A stretch of DNA of 64,000 bases from Cavenderia fasciculata (lineage: Eukaryota; Evosea; Eumycetozoa; Acytosteliales; Cavenderiaceae). Shown piece after piece: positions 21,667 to 30,668 of this stretch (position 1 is its first letter; each line of letters opens with the position of its first letter). Made by a program: the position numbers and the translations under genes. The stretch covers positions 558,001-622,000 of the forward strand of contig NW_004457644.1 in assembly GCF_000203815.1 (NCBI RefSeq), in the 5' to 3' direction. The notes below the pieces were generated by a model. The model was not told where the DNA came from. It ran no database searches and worked only from the letters and a program-made list of their open reading frames with translations.

Positions 21667-23325
21667 GACTAAAAGTTATTTGGCTCTAGGCCTTTCTATA
21701 CCCAAAAAAATTCGTCCGCTTTTTTACTGGTTGATTTCTGGTTCGGCTCCCCAGGCCTAAAAACTTTCTCCTTTTTTTGATTGTATTAATTTCTAGTCAA
21801 TCGGTTAGACTACTTGAAGGTTTTTTTAAGAACTCCTTGTTTTAACAAAATTAAGACTCATTTCTCAACCCGACAGAAGGATACCACTAAAAGTGATTTC
21901 TTGAAAAAGATGTCGATCTTTTTAATTTTAACTTGCATCTATCTTTAAATCCTTTACACAGACGAATTCCATTGATCAATTATAATATTTGTGGTTCAGA
22001 AAACATGATGAATTCATGATTTTACTTTTTTTTTTTTGAAAGAATGTAATGTAAAAAAAAAGTTATTTGTTTTGATAACTATTATAACTAAATAAATCTA
22101 CTATTAATTTAATAAAACATATTAGAATACACAAAACAAAAAGACTATTATTATAGATATTTTTTTTTTAAAGAGTTTTGTAAATTGTAAACAATTAATT
22201 AAATAATTTATTGAATAAATAGCAACATTATATTAAAAAAACAAATTATCAATCGTCATTAAATATTGCACTACATACAATAATGCTTTGTGATCCATTA
22301 ATAACAAAAAACATATAATGATTAAAGTTTAGAAATATCACAATACAAAGATTTATACTTTATTTAATTCAAAATAATAAATTTATTTCTTAACCCCTTC
22401 GGCTTGTTGTTTTTTTGACTGACTCTAAAAAAATTTATTAAATTTTTAACAGTTTCGTGTTTTTTTTTAATTTAATTATAAATTAAATATTATTGTCGTT
22501 AAAACATATTCTTTTTCAAACAAAATGACTCTCACTTTATTCAAATAATTTTAAAAAGATTAAAGGTTATCTATCTATCTATCAATCTATTTGTGATACT
22601 TGCTACGAAGATATGAGAGATTTATTTTTAGAACAGTGTGACAATGGTGGTGTTTTAAAAAAAACAATTGTGTTAAAGGGGTTAAAAAAAAAGATTTGTT
22701 TCTTTTTAAATCTGTATCATCATTCACAGCAGCACAGGTGTGTGGTGGTGACAACGACAGAGTCGAGACGATAAATCAACAACATATGTTATTGTGATTA
22801 TTATTTTTCATATTTGTGTATACCAAGGGTTCACAATTCAATCAACCGCAATCCTCTCTCTCTCTTTTCTATGTTTCTTTTACTTTCATGATGTTGCAAC
22901 GATAATAAACAAATAAACAGTAGAGTGTGGCGACTAAATAAAGAAAGAGTTTGGTTCATACCCGTTACTGTTGTTGACATCGCACCCAACCCAACCACCA
23001 CACATATCGACCTAAACAAGAATATCTAGAAAGAATCAGAACTATGGATGGCTACTTGTCCGTTTTGGTGGCCTTTTTATGAGAACTGAAAGATTTGATT
23101 TTTTTTGTCGACCCAACGCCACAGGAGGTTAAGATCAAGTCCATCGTTTATAAAAGCCAACTGTTCACAAATACACTGTTCAATCAGTTGTTATTAAATT
23201 TTTAATATTTTATTTAATGTATTACCAATAGTCTTGTAAAAACTATAAAACTATAAACAACAACCAATCATTCATTTGTACAATTATTTATTTCCTATAT
23301 ACTTTTTACTCTTCTTATTAAAAAA
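21667..23325. other. Gene-free interval upstream of the GH9 gene
   Basis: About 1.65 kb, strongly AT-rich from 21960 to 22730, with many A and T homopolymers. The part at 21690-21770 is GC-richer and carries two AGGCCT palindromes about 70 bp apart. A (CTAT)n tract lies at 22570-22583. The segment 22730-23160 is less AT-rich, with open minus frame 22831-23019 but no motif. The last 150 bp are the presumed GH9 promoter. Confidence 0.45.
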
Positions 23326-25014
23326 ATGTATTTTAAAAATGTATTAATATTTATGACCTTATTGGTCACCCTATCACAATCACAATCAACGATCGATTAT
23401 TGTCAATTACTTTCAAACTCTTTAAAGTTTTACAAGGCACAAAGAGCAGGATCTCTTCCAGACAATGATATACCATGGCGTAACAACTCGGTGCTACAAG
23501 ATGGACAAGATGTTGGCATCAACCTTTCAGGAGGCTATTTTGACGCTGGAGATTATATCAAGTTGGCCTTTCCAATGGCCTTTACCATGACCACACTCGC
23601 CTGGACCTACATTGACAATGAAGACAAGATCAAGACTACTTGCCAATTACAATCGAGCTACCTCTCTGTGTTAAAGCAGGGTACCGACTGGTTGATTGCT
23701 GCCCATCCATCCGACAATGTATTTTACACTCAAGTCTCTGACGACGGAGAACACAACGTCTGGAACAATCCATGGGAGATTGACCAAGCCGCCAGAAAGA
23801 GTTACAAGATTACTACCGCTGCTCCAGGTACCGATATGGCCATGGAGGCTGCCGCTGCACTCGCCGCCACATCCATTGTCTACAAGTCGATTGATCCAAC
23901 CTACTCTGCCACCTGTTTGGCCCACGCCAAGTCACTCTACAACTTTGGAAAGACCTACAAGGGCAAGTACTCTGATTCTTTGCCAGAACGCAAACTCTAC
24001 CCATCCAGTGGTTATGATGACGAGATGGTTTGGGCATCCGCTTGGATGTATATTGCCACTGCCGAGCAGACCTATGCTACCGATGCCACTGCCAACTTTA
24101 ACGCATACCTAAAGTCCAAGTCATTCACTGATCTCTGGTCAGCCGTCTACTCGTGGGACAGCAAGTATGCCCCTGCCGCCGTACTCATGTACAAAAAGGT
24201 CACCAATCTCGGTCTCGACTATACCAACATTATCAACCAAATCACACAAACCTATACAACCGCCTCCAAGCAATCAAATGGCATCATCTCCAATAGCGGT
24301 TGGAAATGGGGTAACAACAGATATGCCATGGGTGGTGCTTTCCTCATGTCCATGATTGGTGGTACTGCCGCCAATGCATTTGCCGAACAACAACTCACCA
24401 GTGTTTTGGGTAAATCCAGTACCAACTCTGTTTCATTTATGATTGGTTACAACAATGGTCCAGTCAATCCACATCATCGTTCATCTCATAAACCAACGGG
24501 CAAAGACATCAATACTCCAGTCAATAATGTAAACTTGCTTGTTGGTGGTCTTGTAGGTGGTCCATCACTCGAAGGTTCTTGGGTAGATTCTCGTACAAAC
24601 TATGAAAATAATGAACCTGCCTTGGATTATAATGCTGGTTTTACTGGTCTCCTTGCTAGATTTGTTAGTCAACCAAGTGCCTCCACTACTACTAGTACAC
24701 CAACTTCTACTACTTCATCGACTACTACCAATACACCAACTGGTACTACTTCATCGACTACTACCAATACACCAACCTCAACTACTTCATCAACAACTAC
24801 CAATACACCAACTTCTACTACTTCATCGACTACTACCAATACACCAACTTCGACTACTTCATCGACTTTGACTACTTCCACTTCATCGACTGCATCATCT
24901 ACCACTACCGACGGCGAAGAAGATTCATCACAGTTGGGTTCATCATCAACTGTTTCAGTCAACCTATTTGTATCATTACTTGTATTACTTGTACCAACAT
25001 TCCTTTTAATTTAA
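23326..25014 (+). CDS. Glycoside hydrolase family 9 cellulase with TP/S-rich tail, 562 aa
   Basis: Single exon. A signal peptide covers about residues 1-20 (VLIFMTLLVTLSQSQS). The catalytic domain (about 22-450) has the GH9 signatures: FYKAQRAGSLP, GGYFDAGDYIKLAFPMAFT with the two Asp of DAGDY (base/nucleophile water ligands), GTDWLIAAHP, MIGYNNGPVNPHHRSSH, and NYENNEPALDYNAGFTG with the acid Glu. These residues make an active endo-beta-1,4-glucanase likely. The 12-residue TPTSTTSSTTTN unit is then repeated about five times, followed by a Ser/Thr linker. A hydrophobic C terminus (VNLFVSLLVLLVPTFLLI) looks like a GPI-anchor signal or membrane tail. Dictyostelid cellulases act on spore-coat and stalk cellulose, for example at germination. 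Codon use here is GC-richer than in the neighbours. The TatD-like gene starts 112 bp downstream. Confidence 0.93.
   Translation: MYFKNVLIFMTLLVTLSQSQSTIDYCQLLSNSLKFYKAQRAGSLPDNDIPWRNNSVLQDGQDVGINLSGGYFDAGDYIKLAFPMAFTMTTLAWTYIDNEDKIKTTCQLQSSYLSVLKQGTDWLIAAHPSDNVFYTQVSDDGEHNVWNNPWEIDQAARKSYKITTAAPGTDMAMEAAAALAATSIVYKSIDPTYSATCLAHAKSLYNFGKTYKGKYSDSLPERKLYPSSGYDDEMVWASAWMYIATAEQTYATDATANFNAYLKSKSFTDLWSAVYSWDSKYAPAAVLMYKKVTNLGLDYTNIINQITQTYTTASKQSNGIISNSGWKWGNNRYAMGGAFLMSMIGGTAANAFAEQQLTSVLGKSSTNSVSFMIGYNNGPVNPHHRSSHKPTGKDINTPVNNVNLLVGGLVGGPSLEGSWVDSRTNYENNEPALDYNAGFTGLLARFVSQPSASTTTSTPTSTTSSTTTNTPTGTTSSTTTNTPTSTTSSTTTNTPTSTTSSTTTNTPTSTTSSTLTTSTSSTASSTTTDGEEDSSQLGSSSTVSVNLFVSLLVLLVPTFLLI
24697..24876 (+). 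repeat. 36-bp in-frame minisatellite in the GH9 gene
   Basis: Five tandem copies, the last diverged, of a 36-bp unit encoding TPTSTTSSTTTN. Copies differ mostly at third codon positions (TCT/TCG/TCA), so the amino-acid repeat is conserved more than the DNA. It forms an O-glycosylation-type linker between the catalytic domain and the C-terminal hydrophobic tail. Confidence 0.9.
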
Positions 25015-25126
25015 ACAAATTGTATTTAATAAATAATTAATAACAAAACTATCGAAACTCTTTTTAACAATATAATTCCCAAAAATGTCTTTCTTGTCTT
25101 TTTTTTTAATTTAAATTTATAAACAA

Positions 25127-26161
25127 ATGTGTATAAGTGATAAAGAAGAAGAAGTAGAAACAACTTCAACAACTTCAACTTTAACTTCAAATACTATCAA
25201 AGAAGAGGAAGAAGAAGATGATGAATTATATTTAAAAGATATTCAATATCAAGAATCAAAACATTTAATAATTGATAGTCATTGTCATATTCAAGAGGAT
25301 CAAGAGATGATATCAATGGTAGAGAATCAATCAACTTATCCAATGCATTGTAGTTGGTTAATGGGAACAACGGTAGAGGATTGGGATAGAGTAGATAGAT
25401 ATGCAGACAAGATGGGTGATCGTGCACTTCGTTGTTATGGTATACATCCTTGGTTTGCTTATCAATATCATCCACCAAAGGAATTAATCGATCAAAAAGA
25501 TAACGATGGTCAATATCGAATAGATGATAAATGGTATATAGAACTTGAAAAGAGATTAATTAAATATCCAAATGCAATGGTTGGTGAATTGGGTATAGAC
25601 AAGGTGACAAAGGTAAAAGCTACCGGTAAAAATGATCTAGACGGTCAATGGGAAGTACTAAAGAGACAATTTAAAATTGCTGTCGATCATAATCGTCTTT
25701 TAAGTTTACATTGTGTACAACTGCAAGGTAAACTATTAGATTATTTCATTTCTCTACCATTGGATCAATTTCCAAAAAAAATTGCTCTTCATACTTTTAG
25801 TAAGTAAAATAAGAAAAAAAAAGAAAAAAGAAAAATAAAAAAGAATAGATCTAATATTTTTATTTGTTTGTTTCTAGGTGGAAAACCAGCAATGGTAAGA
25901 TCATTATTAAAATTAAAAGATAAAGGAACAAGATTATATTTTGGTATATCATTTATCAATTTATCATCATCAAAAGTGTTAAAATTGATAGAGGCCATTC
26001 CAGATGATCGATTATTATTGGAAAGTGATCAAAATACACCAGAATATGCTGAATCTAGTATTTATAAAGTATTGGTTGCCATTTCAAAAGCTAAAAATTG
26101 GTCTATAAAAGTTTCAATTCTAAATACTCAAAAGAATGCAATCGCTTTTCAAAATAATTAA
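25127..26161 (+). CDS. TatD-family metal-dependent hydrolase, 318 aa
   Basis: Two exons, 25127-25799 and 25878-26161. The intron is 78 nt, with a GTAAGT donor and TCTAG acceptor. After a Glu/Thr-rich leader of about 45 residues, the TIM-barrel metal motifs appear in order: LIIDSHCHIQ (HxH), GIHPWFAYQY, MVGELGID (Glu), LSLHCVQLQG (His), ALHTFSGGKPA (His) and LLLESDQNTPEYA (Asp). This order is that of TatD-related DNases and of the fungal Scn1/Cut9-interacting group, whose shorter inserts fit better. A nuclease or other phosphodiesterase activity is likely. The substrate is unknown. The gene's 3' end converges on the first HssA-like gene. Confidence 0.85.
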
Positions 26162-26274
26162 AGAAATGTTTTTAAATAAAAGTTTAGTGTAGATGTTTTA
26201 TTTAAAAGGGAAATAGGAGAATAATGATAGTTTAATATCTATTCATCAACACAGATATGGTAGGTATTTATTAT

Positions 26275-26597
26275 TTACCACCATCCATTACGAGCGCCAC
26301 GACCACCAAATCCATTGTCGATACAAAAATCAATATCAATATCGATATCGATGTTGTTACCACCACCACAACATCCACGACGACGTCTACAAGCAACTGA
26401 ATTAACAGAATCACTTGATACATCTGAATAACTTTGGTTGGTCACATTTTGATTGGTTCCATGATTAGAAATTGGTGATAGTTTTGATAGGTTTTCTAAA
26501 GAATAAGAAATATAGAATGAGAAGAGATAGTTTGTTAATAACTGTGTAAATAATATATTTAAATAAATTATTTATTTATGTTCATACTAAAGATCAT
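26275..26597 (-). CDS. HssA-like small protein, W-tail type, unit 1, 76 aa
   Basis: Two exons on the minus strand: a 10-nt first exon, 26597-26588, and 26495-26275. The 92-nt intron has a GTATGA donor and TTTAG acceptor and splits codon 4. The protein starts MIFKNLSKLSPISNHGTNQN, continues Ser/Asn-rich to NSVACRRRRGCCGGGNN, then an Ile-Asp repeat (IDIDIDIDF), one more Cys, and GFGGRGARNGWW. The layout is a Ser-rich start, NSxAC, a CCGG core, a two-residue alternating repeat and a Gly/Arg tail. It resembles the dictyostelid HssA/2C/7E family, in which the repeat is usually Leu-Gly. Those genes are developmentally regulated in large multicopy families, and no biochemical role is known. The family link is by pattern only. 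Confidence 0.72.
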
Positions 26598-26714
26598 TTT
26601 GGAGATTTTGATGATTTGGTGTAAAAAGAATTTAAAAGATAATTGTTTATATTATTTGTATACTTTGATTTGATGAATTAAAGAGAAAAAAGTTGAGTAT
26701 TTATAGCTTCAATG

Positions 26715-26798
26715 TTCTAAAAAGGTTGTTAAAATCAATCAAAAATCCTAAAATATTATTCTAAACTAATACCCCCCAATTCTAAAATAGGAATATTT
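26715..26798. promoter_or_regulatory. Shared promoter elements of HssA-like pair 1
   Basis: Two blocks are conserved in all three pairs. Block one (26715-26750) centres on AAGGTTGTTAAAATCAATCA. Block two (26772-26798) is a C-run followed by AATTCTAAAATAGGAATATT. CTAAAATAGG differs from the CArG consensus CC(A/T)6GG at one base, and the C-run recalls C-rich boxes of developmental promoters. Because both genes start from this interval, the elements probably act on both. Confidence 0.6.
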
Positions 26799-26962
26799 AA
26801 TACAGTTTTGGATTTTGATATGATTTTTAGAGAAATAATTGCTGGTTGCTAAACTATAAATATTATCGCTAAATACTATTTAATTCATCAAATATTAACA
26901 AATATTAATTAATTATCTCTTTCTTTTACTATTTACAGTTCACAAAACCAATTATTACCAAA

Positions 26963-27302
26963 ATGTTATTCAGTAAGTTTTAAAAAAAATCAAATAGTAT
27001 TACATTCATATCTATAGTTATGTGTACATACAATACATATTCTAACATTTCAATTTCCAATTTCCATTTCATTTCATTTTTCTGTTCTTTTAGAGAATCT
27101 TTCTCAACTCTCAGCAGTCTCTGGTCAATCCATCCAAAAGTCATCTTACCAAGGATCAAATCATTCAGGTGCGTCATCTGGTGAATCAACTATTGCTCGT
27201 AAAGGATGTTGTGGTGGTCGTCGCGGCCGTGGTAATAATATTGATATCGATATTGATATTGATATTAATATTGGAGGTGGTCGTGGCAATGATTGGTGTT
27301 AA
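26963..27302 (+). CDS. HssA-like small protein, C-tail type, unit 1, 72 aa
   Basis: Two exons: 26963-26972 (10 nt) and 27094-27302. The 121-nt intron has a GTAAGT donor and TTTTAG acceptor and splits codon 4, exactly as in its divergent partner. The protein starts MLFKNLSQLSAVSGQSIQKS, has a Ser/Gly-rich middle, then ARKGCCGGRRGRGNN, then IDIDIDIDINI, and ends GGGRGNDWC. It shares the MxFKNLSxLS start, the CCGG core and the Ile-Asp repeat with the minus-strand partner. The two are thus paralogues born from an inverted duplication. Three Cys are present: the CC pair and the last residue. Function is unknown. Confidence 0.72.
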
Positions 27303-27828
27303 ATACATTATTATCATCTAACAATCAAGTCAACCATTTACGACTATTAATAGTCCAAAATAAATTACTCTTGACTTTTTGTCTGTCATCTAAATATTGA
27401 TTTATAAACTCTAAAGATTACAACCACCTCTTGTAAATGAAGAAACTAACCAAGAGGATATCTTTCTTTCCATTCATTATCATCTTTCGTCAAACAGTCG
27501 TATTTGGTTTCTATGAATCTGATATTGCTTCTTCACTCTTCTTTCCAGCTATACCAAATCATTATTATTGACCGATTCACACATCGAACAAGATGAACCA
27601 AAGAGTTGATTCGTTTGTTTATCTCTTTAACATGATTTCGATTGTTGATAAAATTTTAAAAATTTTCTTGCAATCTGTTTGGCGATTCTTGAGAATAGTC
27701 AAAAAAAAAAAAAAAAAATACAATATTAATTTTAAATAAAAGTTTAGTAGATGTTTTATTTAAAAGGGAAATAGGAGAATAATCATAGTTTAAAATCTAT
27801 ATTATTCATCAGATATCATATGGTAGGA

Positions 27829-28154
27829 TTACCACCATCCACTACGAGCGCCACGACCACCAAATCCATTGTCAATACAAATATCAATATCGATATCGAT
27901 ATCGATGTTGTTACCACCACCACAACATCCACGGCGACGTCTACAAGCAACTGAATTAACAGAATCACTTGATACATCTGAAATACTTTGGTTGGTCACA
28001 TTTTGATTGGTTCCATGATTTGAAATTGGTGATAGTTTTGATAGGTTTTCTAAAGAATACGAAAAATGGAATGAGAAGAGATAGATAGTTGGTTAAGTTA
28101 ATAACTGTAAATAAAATTAAATAAATTATTTATTATGTCATTACTAAAGATCAT
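27829..28154 (-). CDS. HssA-like small protein, W-tail type, unit 2, 76 aa
   Basis: Two exons: 28154-28145 and 28049-27829, with the same phase-1 intron in codon 4 (95 nt, GTAATG donor). The product is nearly identical to the unit 1 copy through NSVACRRRRGCCGGGNN. It then reads IDIDIDIDICIDNGFGGRGA and ends RSGWW. The coding exon has the same length as in units 1 and 3 (221 nt), and no indel separates the copies. This is what purifying selection or gene conversion would leave. Confidence 0.72.
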
Positions 28155-28283
28155 TTTGGAGATTTTGATGATTTTGAGTAAATAGAATTTAAAAGATAAT
28201 TGTTGATAATATTATTATTTGTATACTTTGATTTGATGAATTGAAATAGTGTAAAAAAGGTTGAATATTTATAGTTTGAAATG

Positions 28284-28367
28284 TTCTAAAAAGGTTGTTA
28301 AAATCAATCAAAATATTATTCTAAAATGATTACTAATAACCCCCCCAATTCTAAAATAGGAATATTT
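28284..28367. promoter_or_regulatory. Shared promoter elements of HssA-like pair 2
   Basis: Same two blocks as pair 1. AAGGTTGTTAAAATCAATCA lies at about 28291-28310. The C7 run with AATTCTAAAATAGGAATATT spans about 28340-28366. The near-CArG decamer is identical to that of pair 1. Confidence 0.6.
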
Positions 28368-28537
28368 AAATAAAGTTTTGGATTTTGATTTGATTTTTAG
28401 AGAAACAATTGATGGTTGCTAAACTATAAATATTTATCACTAAATACTATTTAATTCATCAAATATTAACAAATATTAATTAATTAAATTATCTCTTTCT
28501 CTACTATTTACAGTTCTCAAAACCAATTATTACCAAA

Positions 28538-28855
28538 ATGTTATTCAGTAAGTTTGTAATAGTAATATATTCATAGAATGTATATATATAGTTGTGTATA
28601 ATATTCTAACATTTCAGTTTCCAATTTCCATTTCATTTTTCTTTTCTTTTAGAGAATCTTTCTCAACTCTCAGCAGTCTCTGGTCAATCCATCCAAAAGT
28701 CATCTTACCAAGGATCAAATCATTCCGGTGTATCATCTGGTGAATCAACTATTGCTCGTAGAGGATGTTGTGGTGGTCGTCGCGGCCGTGGTAATAATAT
28801 TGATATCGATATTGATATTGATATTAATATTGGTAATGGCAACAACTGGTGTTAA
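28538..28855 (+). CDS. HssA-like small protein, C-tail type, unit 2, 70 aa
   Basis: Two exons: 28538-28547 and 28653-28855, with the same codon-4 intron (105 nt). The start MLFKNLSQLSAVSGQSIQKS is identical to the unit 1 copy. The core is ARRGCCGGRRGRGNN, followed by IDIDIDIDINI and a shorter tail, GNGNNWC. It lacks the two extra Gly/Arg residues of the unit 1 tail. The DNA of the Ile-Asp repeat (GATATCGATATTGATATTGA) is nearly self-complementary to that of the minus-strand partners. Confidence 0.72.
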
Positions 28856-29455
28856 ATACATTATTATCATCATCTATCAATCAAGTCAACCGTATATGAC
28901 TATTAATAGCCAAAATAAATTTACTCTTGTCTTTTTGTCTGCCATCTAAATATATATATTGATTGATTTATACACCACTCTAAAGATAACAACCACCTCT
29001 TGTAATAAAGATACTACATTGTTGATTAGAATTGAGTGTTTGGAAAGAAAGAACTCTTGGTCTATTAATTTGGTGACATACCTTTATATCAGTGTATCTC
29101 ATCGAAGGATGTACATATTGAGCAAACCAAGCCAACGCCATGATCCTGCGTAACCAAGAGGATGTATTTCTTTCATTCAATACCATCTTTCATATGTCAA
29201 ATCATTATTGACTGTTTCACTTATTGCAACGAGTTGATTCGTTTGTTTATCTCTAAACATTATTTCGATTGTAGAGAATATTATTAAATTTTATTTCGAT
29301 CACACAGAAGATCAAAGGCAAAAAAAAAAAAAAGAAAATTAATTAAAAATGTTTTTAAACAAAAGTTTAGTGTTGATGTTTTATTTAAAAGGAAGAATAA
29401 TGATAGTATAATATCTATATTATTCATCAACACAGAAATGGGAGGTATTTAGACA

Positions 29456-29807
29456 TTACCACCATCCACTACGAGCGCCACGACCACTAAAACCATTGTC
29501 AATACAAATATCAATATCAATATCGATATCGATGTTGTTACCACCACCACAACATCCACGACGACGTCTACAAGCAACTGAATTAACAGAATCACTTGAT
29601 ACATCTGAATAGCTTTGGTTGGTCACATTTTGATTGGTTCCATGATTTGAAATTGGTGATAGTTTTGATAGGTTTTCTAAAGAATAAGAAAAAAAAAAAA
29701 AAGGAAATGGAACAATAGATGGGATGGTAAGTACTAAGTAATATTATTATTATTATTATCATTTTTTTTAATGTCTACTATTATGTGTGTGACATACTAA
29801 AGATCAT
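29456..29807 (-). CDS. HssA-like small protein, W-tail type, unit 3, 76 aa
   Basis: Two exons: 29807-29798 and 29676-29456. The codon-4 intron is 121 nt with a GTATGT donor. The product matches the other W-tail copies, with ACRRRRGCCGGGNN, IDIDIDIDICIDNGFSGRGA and a tail ending WW. One Gly in the tail is changed to Ser. The intron carries an A-run and an ATT repeat absent from units 1 and 2, so intron sequence has drifted while the exon has not. Confidence 0.72.
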
Positions 29808-29940
29808 TTTAGATTTGATTTGATAAAAATAGAATTTGAATAATAATTTAATTGTTAATTAATTGTTTGTTTGAATATTTGTATTTGTTTTGAATGATTT
29901 TAAAAGGAATGAACAAGTTTACTATTTATAGTTTAGAATT

Positions 29941-30017
29941 GTCTAAAAAGATTGTTAAAATCAATCAAAAATCCTATATTCCATGATGACTATGCACCCC
30001 CAATTCTATAATAGGAA
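29941..30017. promoter_or_regulatory. Shared promoter elements of HssA-like pair 3
   Basis: Diverged versions of the two blocks: AAGATTGTTAAAATCAATCA at about 29948-29967, and C5-AATTCTATAATAGGAA at about 29997-30017. The CArG-like decamer reads CTATAATAGG, so it keeps the ends and the AT core. The distance between blocks is preserved to within about 10 bp. Confidence 0.55.
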
Positions 30018-30181
30018 AAACCTAAAATGGTTGGATTTTTTCATAGTTTTTTTAAAGTATTCATTACATTTATTAACTATAAATAATGAGCATTGAATAG
30101 CAGTAATTCATCAAATCAAATCAAATTAAATTAATTATCTCTTTCTTTCCTATTTACAGTTAATACTATCAAATCAATAAA

Positions 30182-30462
30182 ATGTTATTCAGTAAGTTAA
30201 ACAAGAATCATAATCATAAAAATACCAATTAACAAGAATTCTTTTCCAAAACATTTTTCTTTTAGAGAATCTTTCTCAACTCTCAGCAGTCTCTGGTCAT
30301 TCCATCCAAAATTCTTCTTACCAAGGATCAAATCATTCCAGTGTATCATCTGGTGAATCAACTATTACTCGTAGAGGTTGTTGTGGTGGTCGTCGTCGTA
30401 ATAATATTGATATCGATATTGATATTGATCTTAATATTGGTAATGGCAACAACTGGTGTTAA
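30182..30462 (+). CDS. HssA-like small protein, C-tail type, unit 3, 68 aa
   Basis: Two exons: 30182-30191 and 30266-30462. The intron is shorter (74 nt) at the same codon-4 position. The start MLFKNLSQLSAVSGHSIQNS differs by two residues from the other copies. The core is TRRGCCGGRRRNN, followed by IDIDIDIDLNI and the tail GNGNNWC. It is the shortest and most diverged of the three plus-strand copies, in keeping with unit 3 being the oldest or least converted. Confidence 0.72.
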
Positions 30463-30668
30463 ATAGATTGATATTATCATCTATCAAACAAAAACATGTA
30501 TACCATAAAAATAAATGTTTTGTTTCAAGTGCTATTATAAAATAGACACCATCAATTTAAATTTAGATAATTTATTATTTTCTTTTAATTTCTTTTATTT
30601 TCTTTATTGGTGTGTTTCAATACCTTATTATTTTATTGATACCTTTTTTTTTTTTGTTTGTTTTTTGT

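Larger units (their letters stand above)
26164..30480. repeat. Tandem triplication of divergent HssA-like gene pairs
   Basis: Three units, about 26164-27728, 27729-29345 and 29346-30480. Each opens with a shared 3'-flank sequence (TTTTATTTAAAAGG in all, near 26200, 27755 and 29380). Then comes a minus-strand gene, a roughly 360-385 bp shared promoter, and a plus-strand gene. Units 1 and 2 are the most alike, including introns and spacers. Unit 3 has diverged more in its introns and lost part of the 3' flank. Coding parts are nearly identical between units. The three pairs therefore arose by tandem duplication of one divergent pair. Confidence 0.9.

Noticed and set aside
22570-22592. CTAT repeat as a possible CRISPR-like or satellite array
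   Set aside because: It is only a short tetranucleotide run with no spacers.
24602-24962. Two long frames on both strands across the GH9 tail
   Set aside because: They are produced by the 36-bp repeat in other frames; the GH9 frame has signal peptide and catalytic motifs.
28959-29186. Frames between HssA-like units 2 and 3
   Set aside because: They are short, disagree with the corresponding spacer in unit 1, and have no start or splice signals.
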